Assembly (NCBI RefSeq): GCF_900182725.1
Contig: NZ_FXTO01000001.1
Coordinates: 372,001 to 436,000 of the forward strand
From: Thalassovita litoralis
GTDB taxonomy: Bacteria > Pseudomonadota > Alphaproteobacteria > Rhodobacterales > Rhodobacteraceae
Length of the DNA stretch: 64,000 nt
Reading direction: 5' to 3'
In this document: positions 54,698-64,000 of the stretch, piece by piece
Layout of the letters: every line of letters starts with the position of its first letter
How positions within the stretch are numbered: the stretch's first letter is position 1
Notes under the pieces: model-generated
Told to the model about the DNA's origin: nothing
The model's database searches: none
The model's input: the letters and a program-made list of their open reading frames with translations, nothing else
Program-made: the position numbers and the translations under genes

Positions 54698-56953
54698 TTA
54701 ACCCACCTTACAGGCCGCCAGAACGGCCATGTTCAGAATGTCATTCGCGGTCGAGTTCGTCGAGCAAATCTGAATGGATTTATCCACACCTGTCAGGATC
54801 GGGCCAATGACCGTGGCCCCTGCCATTTCCTGCATCAGCTTTACGCTGATCGAAGCAGAGTGCCGCGCCGGAACCACAAGGATATTTGCCGGACCAGACA
54901 GGCGTTGGAACGGATAGGTTTCCGCGACTTTCGAATTCAAGGCCACATCCACGGTCATTTCGCCCTCGAATTCAAAATCCACCCCGCGCTTTTCCAGAAC
55001 TTTTGGCGCGATGTGCATCTTTTCGGCGCGTTCCGACACCGGATACCCAAAGGTCGAGAAGGACACGAAAGCCACGCGCGGTTCCAACCCCAAATGCCGC
55101 GCCACCCCGGCCGAGCGTTCCGCGATATTGGCCAGATCTTCCTCGTTCGGCCACTCATGAACCAACGTGTCAGAAATCAAAACGATTTTACCGTTGTGCA
55201 GAATAGCCGTTACGCCCGCTGCACCGTGCTTGGCATCCGCATCGAACACATGATTGATCAGTTCCATCACATGCGCGGATTTACGGGTAGCCCCGGTGAT
55301 CAGACCATCGCCATGTCCATGCGCCAACATCAAGGCGCTGAAAACGTGGCGATCCCGCGCGGCAAGCCGATGCACATCATGCCGGTCGAACCCTTTGCGT
55401 TGCAGGCGCGCGTACAGGAAATCCTTGTAAGTGTGCAAATGACGGCTGTTGGCGGCGTTCACCACCTCCAGTTCCCGCACGGCATCGCCCATGCCAGCGG
55501 CTTCCAGCTTGGCCTTCACATCGTTTTCACGGCCCACAACCAGCGCCTTGCCCAGACCCGAACGCTGATATTGCACCGCTGCCCGCAACACGCGCGGATC
55601 GTCGCCTTCGGCAAAAATCACACGCGCCTGTGCATTCCGCGCCCGCGCATGAATACCGCGCAGAATGCTGGCGGTCGGGTCCATCCGGGTTTTCAGCGAC
55701 AGTTCGTAAGCATCCATATCAATGATGGGACGCCGCGCCGCGCCGGTATCCATACCAGCCTTCGCCACTGCGGGCGGGATCGTGTAGATCAGGCGCGGAT
55801 CGAACGGCGTGGGAATGATATAATCGCGGCCAAAGCTGAGCGTCTTGCCATAGGCCATTGCCACTTCGTCTGGCACATCTTCGCGGGCCAGTTGGGCCAG
55901 CGCCTCGGCGCAGGCGATTTTCATTTCGTCATTGATGGCACGCGCGTGAATATCCAGCGCACCACGGAACAGATAGGGGAAGCCCAGGACGTTGTTCACC
56001 TGGTTCGGGTAATCCGACCGGCCCGTCGCCACAATCGCATCGGGGCGAACGGCGTGCGCCTCTTCCGGGGTGATTTCGGGGTCTGGGTTCGCCATTGCGA
56101 AAATCACCGGGTTATCGGCCATCGCTTCAACCATTTCGGGCGTTACTGCCCCCTTGGCCGACACGCCAAGGAACACATCTGCGCCTTTCATGGCTTCTTC
56201 CAGCGTGCGCAGGTCAGTTTTTGCCGCATGAGCCGATTTCCACTGGTTCATGCCTTCGGTGCGACCTTGATAAATCACGCCCTTGGTATCGCACATGATG
56301 CAGTTATCGTGCTTCGCGCCCATCGTTTTCAGCAGTTCAAGACAGGCAATCCCTGCCGCACCCGCACCATTCAAAACAATACGACACTCTTCGATCTTCT
56401 TACCCGAAATATGCAGCGCGTTGATCAGACCCGCCGCACAAATCACCGCCGTACCATGCTGATCGTCATGGAAAACGGGAATATCCATTTCCTCTTTCAG
56501 GCGCTGTTCGATGATAAAACATTCCGGCGCCTTGATGTCTTCGAGGTTGATGCCACCAAAAGTTGGCCCCATCAGCTTCACCGCTTTGATGATTTCCTCG
56601 GGGTCTTCGGTATCCAGTTCAAGGTCGATCGAGTTCACATCGGCAAAGCGTTTGAACAGGACGGATTTTCCTTCCATCACCGGCTTGGACGCCAACGCGC
56701 CAAGATTACCCAAACCCAGAACCGCGGTTCCGTTCGACACCACAGCCACAAGGTTCCCCTTGTTGGTATAGTCATACGCGGTTTCAGGCACTTCAGCGAT
56801 GGCTTCGCAGGGAACCGCCACACCCGGCGAATACGCCAGCGACAGGTCACGTTGCGTTGTCATGGGAACGCTGGGCGTGATGTCAAATTTACCGGGCCGG
56901 GGTTCCAAATGGAAGGCCAGCGCCTCTTCGGGGGTGATGCGATTTTTCGTCAT
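54698..56953 (-). CDS. maeB: NADP-dependent malic enzyme, MaeB type
   Basis: A 751-residue enzyme that converts malate to pyruvate and CO2 with NADP. The malic enzyme domain (about 1-430) has YTNKGNLVAVVSNGTAVLGLGNLG, FHDDQHGTAV and the NADP loop LNGAGAAGIACLELL. The C-terminal half (about 431-751) resembles phosphotransacetylase, usually non-catalytic in this fusion, as in E. coli MaeB. It is divergent from mutS, with a start at 56953 and only a weak ribosome site. rbsK follows on the same strand. Confidence 0.96.
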   Translation of the reverse strand: MTKNRITPEEALAFHLEPRPGKFDITPSVPMTTQRDLSLAYSPGVAVPCEAIAEVPETAYDYTNKGNLVAVVSNGTAVLGLGNLGALASKPVMEGKSVLFKRFADVNSIDLELDTEDPEEIIKAVKLMGPTFGGINLEDIKAPECFIIEQRLKEEMDIPVFHDDQHGTAVICAAGLINALHISGKKIEECRIVLNGAGAAGIACLELLKTMGAKHDNCIMCDTKGVIYQGRTEGMNQWKSAHAAKTDLRTLEEAMKGADVFLGVSAKGAVTPEMVEAMADNPVIFAMANPDPEITPEEAHAVRPDAIVATGRSDYPNQVNNVLGFPYLFRGALDIHARAINDEMKIACAEALAQLAREDVPDEVAMAYGKTLSFGRDYIIPTPFDPRLIYTIPPAVAKAGMDTGAARRPIIDMDAYELSLKTRMDPTASILRGIHARARNAQARVIFAEGDDPRVLRAAVQYQRSGLGKALVVGRENDVKAKLEAAGMGDAVRELEVVNAANSRHLHTYKDFLYARLQRKGFDRHDVHRLAARDRHVFSALMLAHGHGDGLITGATRKSAHVMELINHVFDADAKHGAAGVTAILHNGKIVLISDTLVHEWPNEEDLANIAERSAGVARHLGLEPRVAFVSFSTFGYPVSERAEKMHIAPKVLEKRGVDFEFEGEMTVDVALNSKVAETYPFQRLSGPANILVVPARHSASISVKLMQEMAGATVIGPILTGVDKSIQICSTNSTANDILNMAVLAACKVG

Positions 56954-57087
56954 GTGATCGGGCCTGTGAATAATGGGGCTTTCGCCTCTTACAAGGCTTG
57001 GGCCGCAGTCTCAACAGAAAGACGTTTTCGCCTTTCGCCGCAGGGCACAGATTTGTAAGGTCCGCCAGAACGAAAAAGGGGAAAACC

Positions 57088-59748
57088 GTGAGCAACGTCA
57101 CGCCGATGATGGCCCAGTATCTGGAGATCAAAGAAGCCCACAAAGATGCGCTTCTGTTCTATCGGATGGGCGATTTCTACGAGATGTTTTTTGACGATGC
57201 CATTGCCGCCGCCGAAGCGCTGGATATTGCATTGACCAAACGCGGCAAACATCTGGGCGAAGATATTCCCATGTGCGGCGTCCCGGTTCACGCCGCCGAA
57301 GGCTATTTTCTGACCCTGATCCGCAAAGGGTTCCGCGTTGCGGTCTGTGAACAGATGGAAGACCCGTCCGAAGCCAAGAAACGCGGGTCCAAATCCGTTG
57401 TCCGGCGCGAGGTTGTGCGGCTTGTCACCCCCGGCACACTGACCGAGGAATCCCTGCTAGAGGCGCGGCGGCATAATTTCCTGTGCGCCTGGGCCGAAGT
57501 GCGTGACCAAGGCGCATTGGCGTGGGTCGATATTTCCACGGGGGAATTCCATATCATGCCGCTGGCCCCACTGCGGTTGGGGCCGGAATTGGCACGGCTG
57601 CGCCCGTCCGAGGTGCTGATTGCCGATAACGACAACGCCGTTGATTACGGGGTGGAAGGTACGGTGCAAATCATCAGGGAAACCGGCGCATCCGTCACCC
57701 CGTTGGGCCGCGCGGCCTTTGACAGCGCATCGGCGGAAAAGCGGCTGTGCGCCTTGTTCGATGTGGGATCGCTGGAAGCCTTCGGCCAATTCAGCCGCCC
57801 CGAAATATCCGCGATGGGCGCTGTCGTGGAATATCTGGAAATCACCCAAAAGGGAAAGCTGCCGCTGCTGCGCCGCCCCCTGCGCGAGGCCGAAGCCCGT
57901 GTGGTCCAGATTGATGCCGCGACACGCCGGAACCTCGAGCTGACCCATGCCATGAGCGGTGGGCGCGCGGGGTCTTTGCTGGCCGCAATTGACCGCACGG
58001 TGACGGCGGCGGGTGCGCGACTTCTGGAACGCCGCCTGTCCAGCCCGTCACGGGTTTTGGATGTGGTACATGATCGCCTGCAAGCCATTGATTTTTCATT
58101 TGATCACAGCCGCTTATCTGATGATCTGCGCAATGCATTGCGCAAGGTGCCGGATCTGGATCGCGCCCTGTCCCGGTTAGGACTGGACCGGGGCGGCCCG
58201 CGTGATCTGGCGGCAATCCGCAATGGTCTGGATCAGGCAGGACAAATTGCCGATCTGCTACGAGACCACGATATGCCGCGTCTTTTGGCAACATCAGCAC
58301 AATATCTGGTAGGACACGAGGACGTTCTGGACCTTCTGGATCAGGCCTTGGTGGCTGAACCGCCCCTGCTGGCCCGCGATGGCGGGTTCATCGCCCCCGG
58401 TTTTGACGACGAACTGGACGAGATGCGCCAGCTTCGTGACGAAGGCCGGGGCGTGATTGCCCGGATGCAGCAGGACTATGTTCAGCAAACTGGCATTACA
58501 TCGCTGAAAATCAAGCACAATAACGTGCTGGGCTATTTCGTCGAAGTCACCGCGACCCATGCGGATAAAATGCTGTCTGACCCCCTGTCTGATACGTTCA
58601 AACACCGCCAAACCACGGCCAATCAGGTGCGGTTTACCACGGTTCCGCTGTCGGAGATGGAAACCAAGATCCTGAACGCCGGGGGCCGTGCGCTAGAGAT
58701 TGAAAAACGGATATTTGAAACCCTGCGCCGCGCAATTCTGGACCGGGCGGACCGGATCGGCGGGGCGTCTGGCGCGTTAGCGGAAATTGATCTGGCGACA
58801 TCGCTGGCCGATCTGGCACATGGCGAAAACTGGTGCCGCCCGCAGGTCGACAACAGCCGTGCCCTGAAAATCGCGGGCGGGCGTCATCCTGTTGTAGAAC
58901 AAGCCCTGCGCAAACAAGGAAATACCCCGTTTATCGCCAATGATTGCAATCTGACAGCACAGGACGATGCCGCCGCGATCTGGCTTTTGACCGGGCCGAA
59001 CATGGCCGGTAAATCGACATTCCTGCGCCAGAACGCGCTAATTGCCCTGTTGGCGCAAATGGGCAGCTATGTGCCAGCCACGCAGGCGCATATTGGCATG
59101 ATCAGCCAGCTTTTCAGCCGCGTCGGGGCATCCGACGATCTGGCGCGAGGGCGGTCGACCTTTATGGTGGAAATGGTGGAAACCGCCGCGATCCTGAATC
59201 AGGCGGATGACCGGGCGCTGGTTATTCTGGATGAAATCGGGCGCGGAACGGCCACCTATGACGGGTTGTCTATCGCGTGGGCAACGCTGGAACATTTGCA
59301 CGATGCAAATAAATCTCGCGCCCTGTTTGCCACGCATTACCACGAACTAACCACGCTGGCCGGGAAACTGCCGGGGGTCGAAAACGCCACGGTCGCCGTA
59401 AAGGAATTCGAAGGCGACGTGATTTTCCTGCACGAGGTACGCAAAGGCGCGGCGGACCGATCATATGGTGTGCAGGTAGCAAAACTGGCCGGGCTGCCCG
59501 ATGCGGTGGTCGCCCGCGCCCGCGTGGTTCTGGATGCGCTGGAAAAAGGCGAACGCGAAGGCGGCAACAAGAAAAAAGCCATCATTGACGACCTGCCGCT
59601 ATTTTCTGCCGTTGCCGCTGCCCCGCCCCCTGCCCCGAAACAGGAAAGCAAAGTAGAAAAACGCCTGTCAGAAATTCACCCGGACGAGTTGACCCCCCGA
59701 CAGGCGCTTGACCTGCTGTACGAATTGAAAGAGGCGGCCCACAAATAG
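57088..59748 (+). CDS. mutS: DNA mismatch repair protein MutS
   Basis: An 886-residue mismatch sensor. The N-terminal mismatch-binding domain has the FYEMF motif (GDFYEMFFDDA) that contacts the mismatch. The ATPase has GPNMAGKSTFLRQ near residue 637, LDEIGRGTATYDG as the Walker B region and THYHELT as the switch histidine. The tail has the short dimer/MutL-binding-like end. The start is GTG at 57088 with AAAGGGG before it, giving the usual MMAQYLEIK beginning; an upstream extension is not supported. No mutL in this window. Confidence 0.97.
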   Translation: MSNVTPMMAQYLEIKEAHKDALLFYRMGDFYEMFFDDAIAAAEALDIALTKRGKHLGEDIPMCGVPVHAAEGYFLTLIRKGFRVAVCEQMEDPSEAKKRGSKSVVRREVVRLVTPGTLTEESLLEARRHNFLCAWAEVRDQGALAWVDISTGEFHIMPLAPLRLGPELARLRPSEVLIADNDNAVDYGVEGTVQIIRETGASVTPLGRAAFDSASAEKRLCALFDVGSLEAFGQFSRPEISAMGAVVEYLEITQKGKLPLLRRPLREAEARVVQIDAATRRNLELTHAMSGGRAGSLLAAIDRTVTAAGARLLERRLSSPSRVLDVVHDRLQAIDFSFDHSRLSDDLRNALRKVPDLDRALSRLGLDRGGPRDLAAIRNGLDQAGQIADLLRDHDMPRLLATSAQYLVGHEDVLDLLDQALVAEPPLLARDGGFIAPGFDDELDEMRQLRDEGRGVIARMQQDYVQQTGITSLKIKHNNVLGYFVEVTATHADKMLSDPLSDTFKHRQTTANQVRFTTVPLSEMETKILNAGGRALEIEKRIFETLRRAILDRADRIGGASGALAEIDLATSLADLAHGENWCRPQVDNSRALKIAGGRHPVVEQALRKQGNTPFIANDCNLTAQDDAAAIWLLTGPNMAGKSTFLRQNALIALLAQMGSYVPATQAHIGMISQLFSRVGASDDLARGRSTFMVEMVETAAILNQADDRALVILDEIGRGTATYDGLSIAWATLEHLHDANKSRALFATHYHELTTLAGKLPGVENATVAVKEFEGDVIFLHEVRKGAADRSYGVQVAKLAGLPDAVVARARVVLDALEKGEREGGNKKKAIIDDLPLFSAVAAAPPPAPKQESKVEKRLSEIHPDELTPRQALDLLYELKEAAHK

Positions 59749-59761
59749 GACCGCCCCTTCA

Positions 59762-59783
59762 TTCATCTTGCAAAAAATACTCA
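59762..59783 (-). repeat. Recurring 22-base intergenic element, copy 2
   Basis: On the minus strand TGAGTATTTTT, then T, then GCAAGATGAA; it differs from copy 1 at one base. It lies 29 bases after the grpE stop, in the same orientation as grpE, and between the convergent ends of mutS and grpE. A GCGC inverted repeat precedes it, as a GC-rich one precedes copy 1. Confidence 0.6.
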
Positions 59784-59812
59784 GATTCCTGCGCTCTCCT
59801 CGGGCGCTGGAC

Positions 59813-60373
59813 TTAGCCGGGGTTTGACGACACACCCACTTGCGCCGGACGCAGCAGACGTTCGCCCAGCATGAAGCCTTCGGCGGAAACCTGAATAATC
59901 TCGCCGGATTTGGTGCCGGGTACGGGGGCTTCAAACATGGCTTCGTGCATCTGCGGATCGAATTTATCCCCGACCTGCGGCGCGATCAGTTCAATGCCGT
60001 GTTTTTTGAACACGTTCAGCAATTCGCGCATGGTCAGTTCCACGCCTTCCAGAACGGCACCGAATTGGGCACGGTGTTCATCCGTTACCGCATCCAGCGC
60101 CCGTTTCATGTTGTCGTAAACCGGCAGCACATCGCGCGCCAGTTTTGACCCACCGTATTGTTCGGCTTCGCGGCGCTGTTTATCCGCCCGTTTGCGCGAA
60201 TTTTCCGCGTCGGCCAGTGCGCGCATGAATTTATCTTTGAAATCGTCCCGCTCGGCGCGCAGTGCGTCCACCTCTGCCTCCGCATCCGAGATTTCTTCCA
60301 TCTCATCTGCGAATGCTTCGGCCTCGGCGGCTTCGATGTCGTCAAGGAAATCGTTGTTCTTTGGCTCTGCCAT
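59813..60373 (-). CDS. grpE: Nucleotide exchange factor GrpE
   Basis: A 186-residue homodimeric nucleotide exchange factor for DnaK. The N-terminal part is acidic and forms a long helix (IEAAEAEAFADEMEEI, then ALRAERDDFKDKFMRALADAEN as the dimer coiled coil). The C-terminal beta domain ends with the GrpE-like GFMLGERLLRPAQVGVS. It follows hrcA by nine bases. dnaK and dnaJ are at 15421, so the chaperone genes form two units. Confidence 0.95.
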   Translation of the reverse strand: MAEPKNNDFLDDIEAAEAEAFADEMEEISDAEAEVDALRAERDDFKDKFMRALADAENSRKRADKQRREAEQYGGSKLARDVLPVYDNMKRALDAVTDEHRAQFGAVLEGVELTMRELLNVFKKHGIELIAPQVGDKFDPQMHEAMFEAPVPGTKSGEIIQVSAEGFMLGERLLRPAQVGVSSNPG

Positions 60374-60382
60374 AGTCCACCT

Positions 60383-61447
60383 CTAGCTCCGGTCGGAAAT
60401 CATCTTGCCGACCAGTTGTGCCGTGTAATCCACAATCGGCACGATCCGTCCATAGTTCAGGCGCGTTGGGCCAATAACGCCCACCGCACCGATAATCTTA
60501 CGATCAGCGTTCATATATGGAGACACGACCAAAGAGGAACCCGAAAGTGAGAAAAGTTTGTTCTCGGACCCGATAAAAATGCGCACACCTTCGCCCTGTT
60601 CGGTCAGTTGCAGGAATTCTTCGATGTCGCGCTTGCGTTCCAGATCGTCGAACAGCACGCGGATGCGTTCCAGATCCTCTTCGTTGTCGTCGGCGTTCAG
60701 CAAATTGGCCCGCCCGCGCACGATCAGACGCTCGTAACGTTCGCCTTCGTTTTCCCAGACCGCCAAGCCGCTGTTCACTAACTCATGGGCCAGCGAATCA
60801 ATTTCCTGACGGCGGTTGCTGATTTCCGTGCGGATCTGGGTTTGCAGGTCGGACAGGGTTTTGCCCTCGATCAGGGCATTCAGGAAATTCGCCGCTTCGC
60901 GCATGGACGATGGGGTTTGTCCCGGTGGGGGCGTGAACAGGCGGTTTTCCACATGTCCATCGGCAAACACCATCACCACCAGCGCCCGGTCCACCCCAAG
61001 CGATACAAATTCCAGATGTTTGATCGGCGCTTCGTGTTTCGGGGCCAACACGATCGACGCCCCCTGTGTAACGCCGGACAATGCTGTGCTGACACGATCC
61101 AACAGCCCGCCCACATCGCGGGCGTTGGTGCTAAGCGTTTCATCCAGCTTTTGCCGGTCCAGTTGATCCATTTCGCGGACTTCCAGAAACCCATCCACGA
61201 ACATGCGCAGGCCCATCTGCGTTGGCACCCGCCCCGCAGAAATATGCGGGCTGCCCAGAAGCCCCATATATTCCAGATCTTGCATCACGTTACGAATGGT
61301 CGCGGCGCTGACCTTTTCGCTAAGCGTGCGGGTCAGGCTGCGCGACCCGACCGGGTCGCCGCTGGCAAGATAGCCTTCGACCACGCGGCGAAACACCTCG
61401 CGCGAGCGGTCGTTCAGTTCAGACAGGATATTTTCGCCTTGTTTCAT
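60383..61447 (-). CDS. hrcA: Heat-inducible transcription repressor HrcA
   Basis: A 354-residue repressor of class I heat-shock genes, expected to bind the CIRCE operator (TTAGCACTC-N9-GAGTGCTAA). The N-terminal winged HTH (about 1-80) has [28 protein letters not shown] and [16 protein letters not shown], as short typical segments; GAF-like and dimerisation parts follow. I see no CIRCE anywhere in this window, so its targets, usually groESL, must lie elsewhere. The start at 61447 fits a promoter 25-52 bases upstream. It heads hrcA-grpE and is divergent from rph. Confidence 0.95.
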   Translation of the reverse strand: MKQGENILSELNDRSREVFRRVVEGYLASGDPVGSRSLTRTLSEKVSAATIRNVMQDLEYMGLLGSPHISAGRVPTQMGLRMFVDGFLEVREMDQLDRQKLDETLSTNARDVGGLLDRVSTALSGVTQGASIVLAPKHEAPIKHLEFVSLGVDRALVVMVFADGHVENRLFTPPPGQTPSSMREAANFLNALIEGKTLSDLQTQIRTEISNRRQEIDSLAHELVNSGLAVWENEGERYERLIVRGRANLLNADDNEEDLERIRVLFDDLERKRDIEEFLQLTEQGEGVRIFIGSENKLFSLSGSSLVVSPYMNADRKIIGAVGVIGPTRLNYGRIVPIVDYTAQLVGKMISDRS

Positions 61448-61471
61448 GATCCACACCTTGACCCATCCGCC

Positions 61472-61499
61472 ATTAAAGAGCCAGAGCGCCAAAGGTCAA
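61472..61499 (-). promoter_or_regulatory. Candidate promoter of hrcA-grpE
   Basis: On the minus strand TTGACC (61494-61499, five of six), a 16-base spacer and TTTAAT (61472-61477, five of six). The start would be about 20 bases before the hrcA ATG. The pattern is housekeeping (RpoD)-like, unlike the RpoH-type sites at dnaK and hslO. Neither CIRCE nor an RpoH pattern is seen here. Confidence 0.5.
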
Positions 61500-61559
61500 T
61501 CGGGCTTGCCTTCGGGGCGGTCAGGCCTGTATCCCACGGTCAACAGAAGGGGAAAACTC

Positions 61560-62276
61560 ATGCGTCCATCTGGTCGAGATTTAAGCGAAATGCGCCCGAT
61601 TTCAATTGAAACGGGTGTAACGAAACATGCCGAAGGGTCCTGTATGATCCGGGTCGGCGATACCCATGTGCTGTGTACAGCCACGATCGAAGATCGCGTT
61701 CCGCCCTTTATCAAAGGGTCCGGGCTGGGCTGGGTGACAGCGGAATACGGTATGCTGCCGCGTTCCACCACCAGCCGTATGCGGCGCGAGGCTGCATCGG
61801 GCAAGCAAGGTGGAAGAACCGTTGAAATTCAACGGCTTATTGGTCGTTCTTTGCGGGCGGGCGTGGATCGCGTTGCGCTGGGTGAACGTCAGATCACCGT
61901 GGATTGCGATGTGATTCAGGCCGATGGCGGCACGCGCTGCGCATCAATCACCGGCGGCTGGGTTGCACTGCGTCTGGCCGTGGACAAGCTGATGAAGGCC
62001 GGGCTGGTGAAAACCGATCCGCTGATCGAACCTGTGGCCGCCGTGTCCTGTGGGATTTACGCCGGACAGCCCGTGCTGGATCTGGATTACCCCGAAGACA
62101 GCGAAGCTGGCGTTGATGGGAATTTCATCATGCTGGAAAGCCGCCGCCTGATCGAAGTTCAAATGTCTGCCGAAGGCGCGACCTATTCGCGCGACCAGAT
62201 GAATCAGCTTCTGGATCTGGCGGAAAAAGGCGTCGCCGAACTGGTTTCCGCACAACGGGCTGCGGTCAATGCGTAA
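61560..62276 (+). CDS. rph: Ribonuclease PH
   Basis: A 238-residue phosphorolytic 3'-5' exoribonuclease that trims the 3' ends of tRNA precursors. The N terminus [13 protein letters not shown] and the loop [20 protein letters not shown] are conserved. [18 protein letters not shown] is the phosphate-binding/active region. The 238-residue length is standard. AAGGGG precedes the ATG at 61560. It overlaps rdgB by eight bases, and rdgB overlaps hemW by eight bases. Confidence 0.96.
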   Translation: MRPSGRDLSEMRPISIETGVTKHAEGSCMIRVGDTHVLCTATIEDRVPPFIKGSGLGWVTAEYGMLPRSTTSRMRREAASGKQGGRTVEIQRLIGRSLRAGVDRVALGERQITVDCDVIQADGGTRCASITGGWVALRLAVDKLMKAGLVKTDPLIEPVAAVSCGIYAGQPVLDLDYPEDSEAGVDGNFIMLESRRLIEVQMSAEGATYSRDQMNQLLDLAEKGVAELVSAQRAAVNA

Positions 62277-62877
62277 GTTCACCGGCGATCAACTGGTTCT
62301 GGCCAGCCACAACAAGGGCAAGCTGCGCGAAATTTCCGCGCTGCTGGCCCCGTTCGGGATCACGGTCAGTTCTGCCGCGGATCATGGGCTGGAAGAACCG
62401 GAAGAAACCGAAGACAGCTTTGCCGGAAATGCGCGGATCAAGGCGCATTTCGCGGCAAAAGCCACGGGATTGCCCGCCCTGTCGGATGACAGCGGCATTT
62501 CCGTGGACGCGTTGGACGGTGCGCCGGGGGTTTATACCGCCGATTGGGCCGAAACGCCGAACGGGCGCGATTTCAACATGGCAATGGAAAAAACCTGGAC
62601 CCTGTTGGAGGAAAAAAACGCCCCTCCCCCCCGCACTGCGGCATTCAATTGTACCCTGTGTCTGGCTTGGCCTGACGGGCATGACGAATTGTTCGTGGGC
62701 AAGGTCGAAGGACAGGTCGTGTGGCCGATGCGCGGGGCGCATGGGTTTGGCTATGATCCGATTTTCGTACCAAACGGATTCGACGAAACCTTTGGCGAAA
62801 TGGACCCCGCACAAAAACACGCAATGAGTCACCGCGCCGTGGCCTTTGCCAAACTGGTGGCGGATTGCTTTGACTGA
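62269..62877 (+). CDS. rdgB: XTP/dITP diphosphatase (RdgB/HAM1 family)
   Basis: A 202-residue enzyme that removes ITP, XTP and dITP from the nucleotide pool. The nucleotide loop [10 protein letters not shown] (13-22), the metal-binding acidic motif in [12 protein letters not shown] and the C-terminal [10 protein letters not shown] then SHR are family hallmarks. The ATG overlaps the end of rph by eight bases; its own end overlaps hemW by eight. With mutT and mutS, this window holds several pool- and DNA-cleaning genes. Confidence 0.95.
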   Translation: MRKFTGDQLVLASHNKGKLREISALLAPFGITVSSAADHGLEEPEETEDSFAGNARIKAHFAAKATGLPALSDDSGISVDALDGAPGVYTADWAETPNGRDFNMAMEKTWTLLEEKNAPPPRTAAFNCTLCLAWPDGHDELFVGKVEGQVVWPMRGAHGFGYDPIFVPNGFDETFGEMDPAQKHAMSHRAVAFAKLVADCFD

Positions 62878-64000
62878 AGATTGGCAGAACGGCGGCTTCG
62901 GGATTTATGTCCACTGGCCGTTCTGTCAGGCCAAATGCCCCTATTGCGATTTCAACAGCCATGTTTCACGTGAAATCGACCAATCCCAGTGGCTTCGGGC
63001 CTATTTACGCGAAATCGACCGCTACGCCGAACAGGTGCCGGGCCGTGCGCTGACATCAGTTTTTTTTGGCGGTGGAACGCCCAGCTTAATGAACCCCGAC
63101 GTGGTCCATGGGATTCTGGATCGTATCCGATCCCACTGGGCTATTTCCAACGACATCGAAATCACGCTAGAGGCCAATCCCGGATCGGTCGAGGCTGGCC
63201 GCTTTGCTGGATACGCACAGGCCGGGGTGAACCGGATTTCTATGGGTATTCAGGCCCTAAATAACCGCGATTTACAACGATTGGGGCGTATTCACAGCGT
63301 CGAAGAAGCACGTGCCGCGTTTGACATTGCCCGCGCACAGTTTGACCGTGTCAGTTTCGATCTAATCTATGCACGGCAGGATCAAACACTGGCCGATTGG
63401 CAGGCTGAATTGCGCGAAGCCCTGTCGATGGCGATTGACCACCTGTCGCTGTATCAATTGACGATCGAACAAGGCACGGCCTTTGGCGACCGCTACAATC
63501 GCGGCAAGCTGCGTGGCCTGCCCGAGGAAGATCTGGCCGCGCAGATGTACGAGGTGACACAGGACATTTGCGGCGAAGCCGGGATGCTGGCCTACGAGGT
63601 ATCAAACCACGCCCGTCCCGGCGCAGAATCCCGGCATAACAGTGTCTATTGGCGCTATGGTGACTATATTGGGATTGGTCCCGGCGCACATGGCCGACTG
63701 ACGATTAACGGCCAAAGATACGGGACCGAGGCATTTTCCAACCCTACAAAATGGCTGACGCTGGCCGATACAGGCACAACCGAGCGCGAACGCGAACGGA
63801 TCAGCCTTGAGGATCAGGGCAGCGAGTTTCTTTTGATGGGGTTGCGCCTGTCAGAAGGGATTTCCCTGCGTCGGTATGAGACCCTGACAGGCCATGTATT
63901 GTCCCCCGAACGGCTCTGCTATTTGCAAGACATCGGAATGATTGCGATCAATGGCGACACTGTGTCAACAACGCCGGATGGGCGGATGGTGCTAAACTCG
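62870..64000 (+). CDS. hemW: Radical SAM protein HemW (partial at right edge)
   Basis: 377 residues are visible and no stop is reached, so only the last few residues are missing. HemW is a radical SAM haem chaperone related to coproporphyrinogen III oxidase HemN. The 4Fe-4S cysteines are C19, C23 and C26 in [25 protein letters not shown] follows, as expected. The start is a TTG at 62870 overlapping rdgB by eight bases; no other in-frame ATG or GTG lies upstream of the conserved N terminus. HemW proteins usually lack CPO activity; the family is often misnamed. Confidence 0.93.
   Translation, partial: MTEDWQNGGFGIYVHWPFCQAKCPYCDFNSHVSREIDQSQWLRAYLREIDRYAEQVPGRALTSVFFGGGTPSLMNPDVVHGILDRIRSHWAISNDIEITLEANPGSVEAGRFAGYAQAGVNRISMGIQALNNRDLQRLGRIHSVEEARAAFDIARAQFDRVSFDLIYARQDQTLADWQAELREALSMAIDHLSLYQLTIEQGTAFGDRYNRGKLRGLPEEDLAAQMYEVTQDICGEAGMLAYEVSNHARPGAESRHNSVYWRYGDYIGIGPGAHGRLTINGQRYGTEAFSNPTKWLTLADTGTTERERERISLEDQGSEFLLMGLRLSEGISLRRYETLTGHVLSPERLCYLQDIGMIAINGDTVSTTPDGRMVLNS

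Noticed and set aside
61448-61560. Possible CIRCE operator at hrcA-grpE
   Set aside because: No TTAGCACTC or GAGTGCTAA sequence was seen here or before dnaK.
1-64000. CRISPR array, prophage, integrative element or transposon
   Set aside because: No regularly spaced repeats, integrase, transposase or terminal inverted repeats were seen, and the only tRNA shows no flanking duplicate of its 3' end.

Overview
The window reads as chromosomal DNA of an alphaproteobacterium of the order Rhodobacterales (Roseobacter-like Rhodobacteraceae). Gene content and order support this: lptC-lptA-lptB-hpf-ptsN, hrcA-grpE and dnaK-dnaJ kept as separate units, ppiC-argJ-mutT divergent from secA, rimP-nusA-ylxR-infB, and a set of N-acyl or sulfo-glycan surface genes. 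Genes are densely packed on both strands with many ATGA/TGATG overlaps. No IS element, phage gene, integrase or CRISPR array was seen.

Layout. 1-6845: 5' part of gltD, uppP, an NAD-binding epimerase-like gene, tRNA-Leu(CAG), a small RNase D, the LPS export genes lptCAB, the ribosome hibernation factor and ptsN. 6833-14515: the most accessory-looking block, with a two-domain sulfotransferase, a GT14-type branching enzyme, two GT2-type enzymes and a GT4-type enzyme on the minus strand, facing away from an ABC-2 polysaccharide export permease. 14599-27442: alkB, dnaK-dnaJ, radC, a PstS-like/OmpA fusion, an unknown exported protein, secA, ppiC, argJ, mutT. 27443-34322: a hidden 45-residue gene and the infB-ylxR-nusA-rimP operon, then pip. 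34372-46634: ubiG, yciI, a marR-nitrilase-grxC-comF operon, a methyltransferase, hemH, a 60-residue exported peptide, two YkuD L,D-transpeptidases around a CAP lipoprotein, and an hslO-nudix-cca-rRNA methyltransferase operon. 46614-64000: a frameshifted SpoIIE-type response regulator beside an Hpt gene, ilvA, argG, SCP2, a sulfotransferase-like/aminotransferase pair, msrA, a ribokinase-like gene, maeB, mutS, grpE-hrcA, rph, rdgB and the 5' part of hemW.

How it fits together. Most of the window is housekeeping: envelope biogenesis (UppP, LptCAB, SecA, transpeptidases), translation (IF-2, NusA, RimP, HPF, CCA enzyme), protein quality control (DnaKJ, GrpE, HrcA, Hsp33, PpiC, MsrA), nucleotide-pool and DNA hygiene (MutT, RdgB, MutS, AlkB) and amino-acid and haem synthesis. 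Three intergenic sequences (before dnaK, hslO and rimP) match the alphaproteobacterial RpoH (sigma-32) promoter pattern CTTG-N17/18-CYTATNT closely. The one before rimP is followed by an intrinsic terminator only 14 bases before the start codon, which suggests that the rimP-nusA-infB operon is controlled by attenuation.

The points most worth a second look are that attenuator, the sulfotransferase/glycosyltransferase block with its degenerate second sulfotransferase domain, the PstS-like/OmpA fusion, the aminotransferase that lacks the usual PLP-contacting glutamate and is translationally coupled to a sulfotransferase-like gene, the hidden 45-residue gene, and a 22-base element found twice downstream of unrelated genes. 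All functions are read from sequence patterns by eye. No database search was run.
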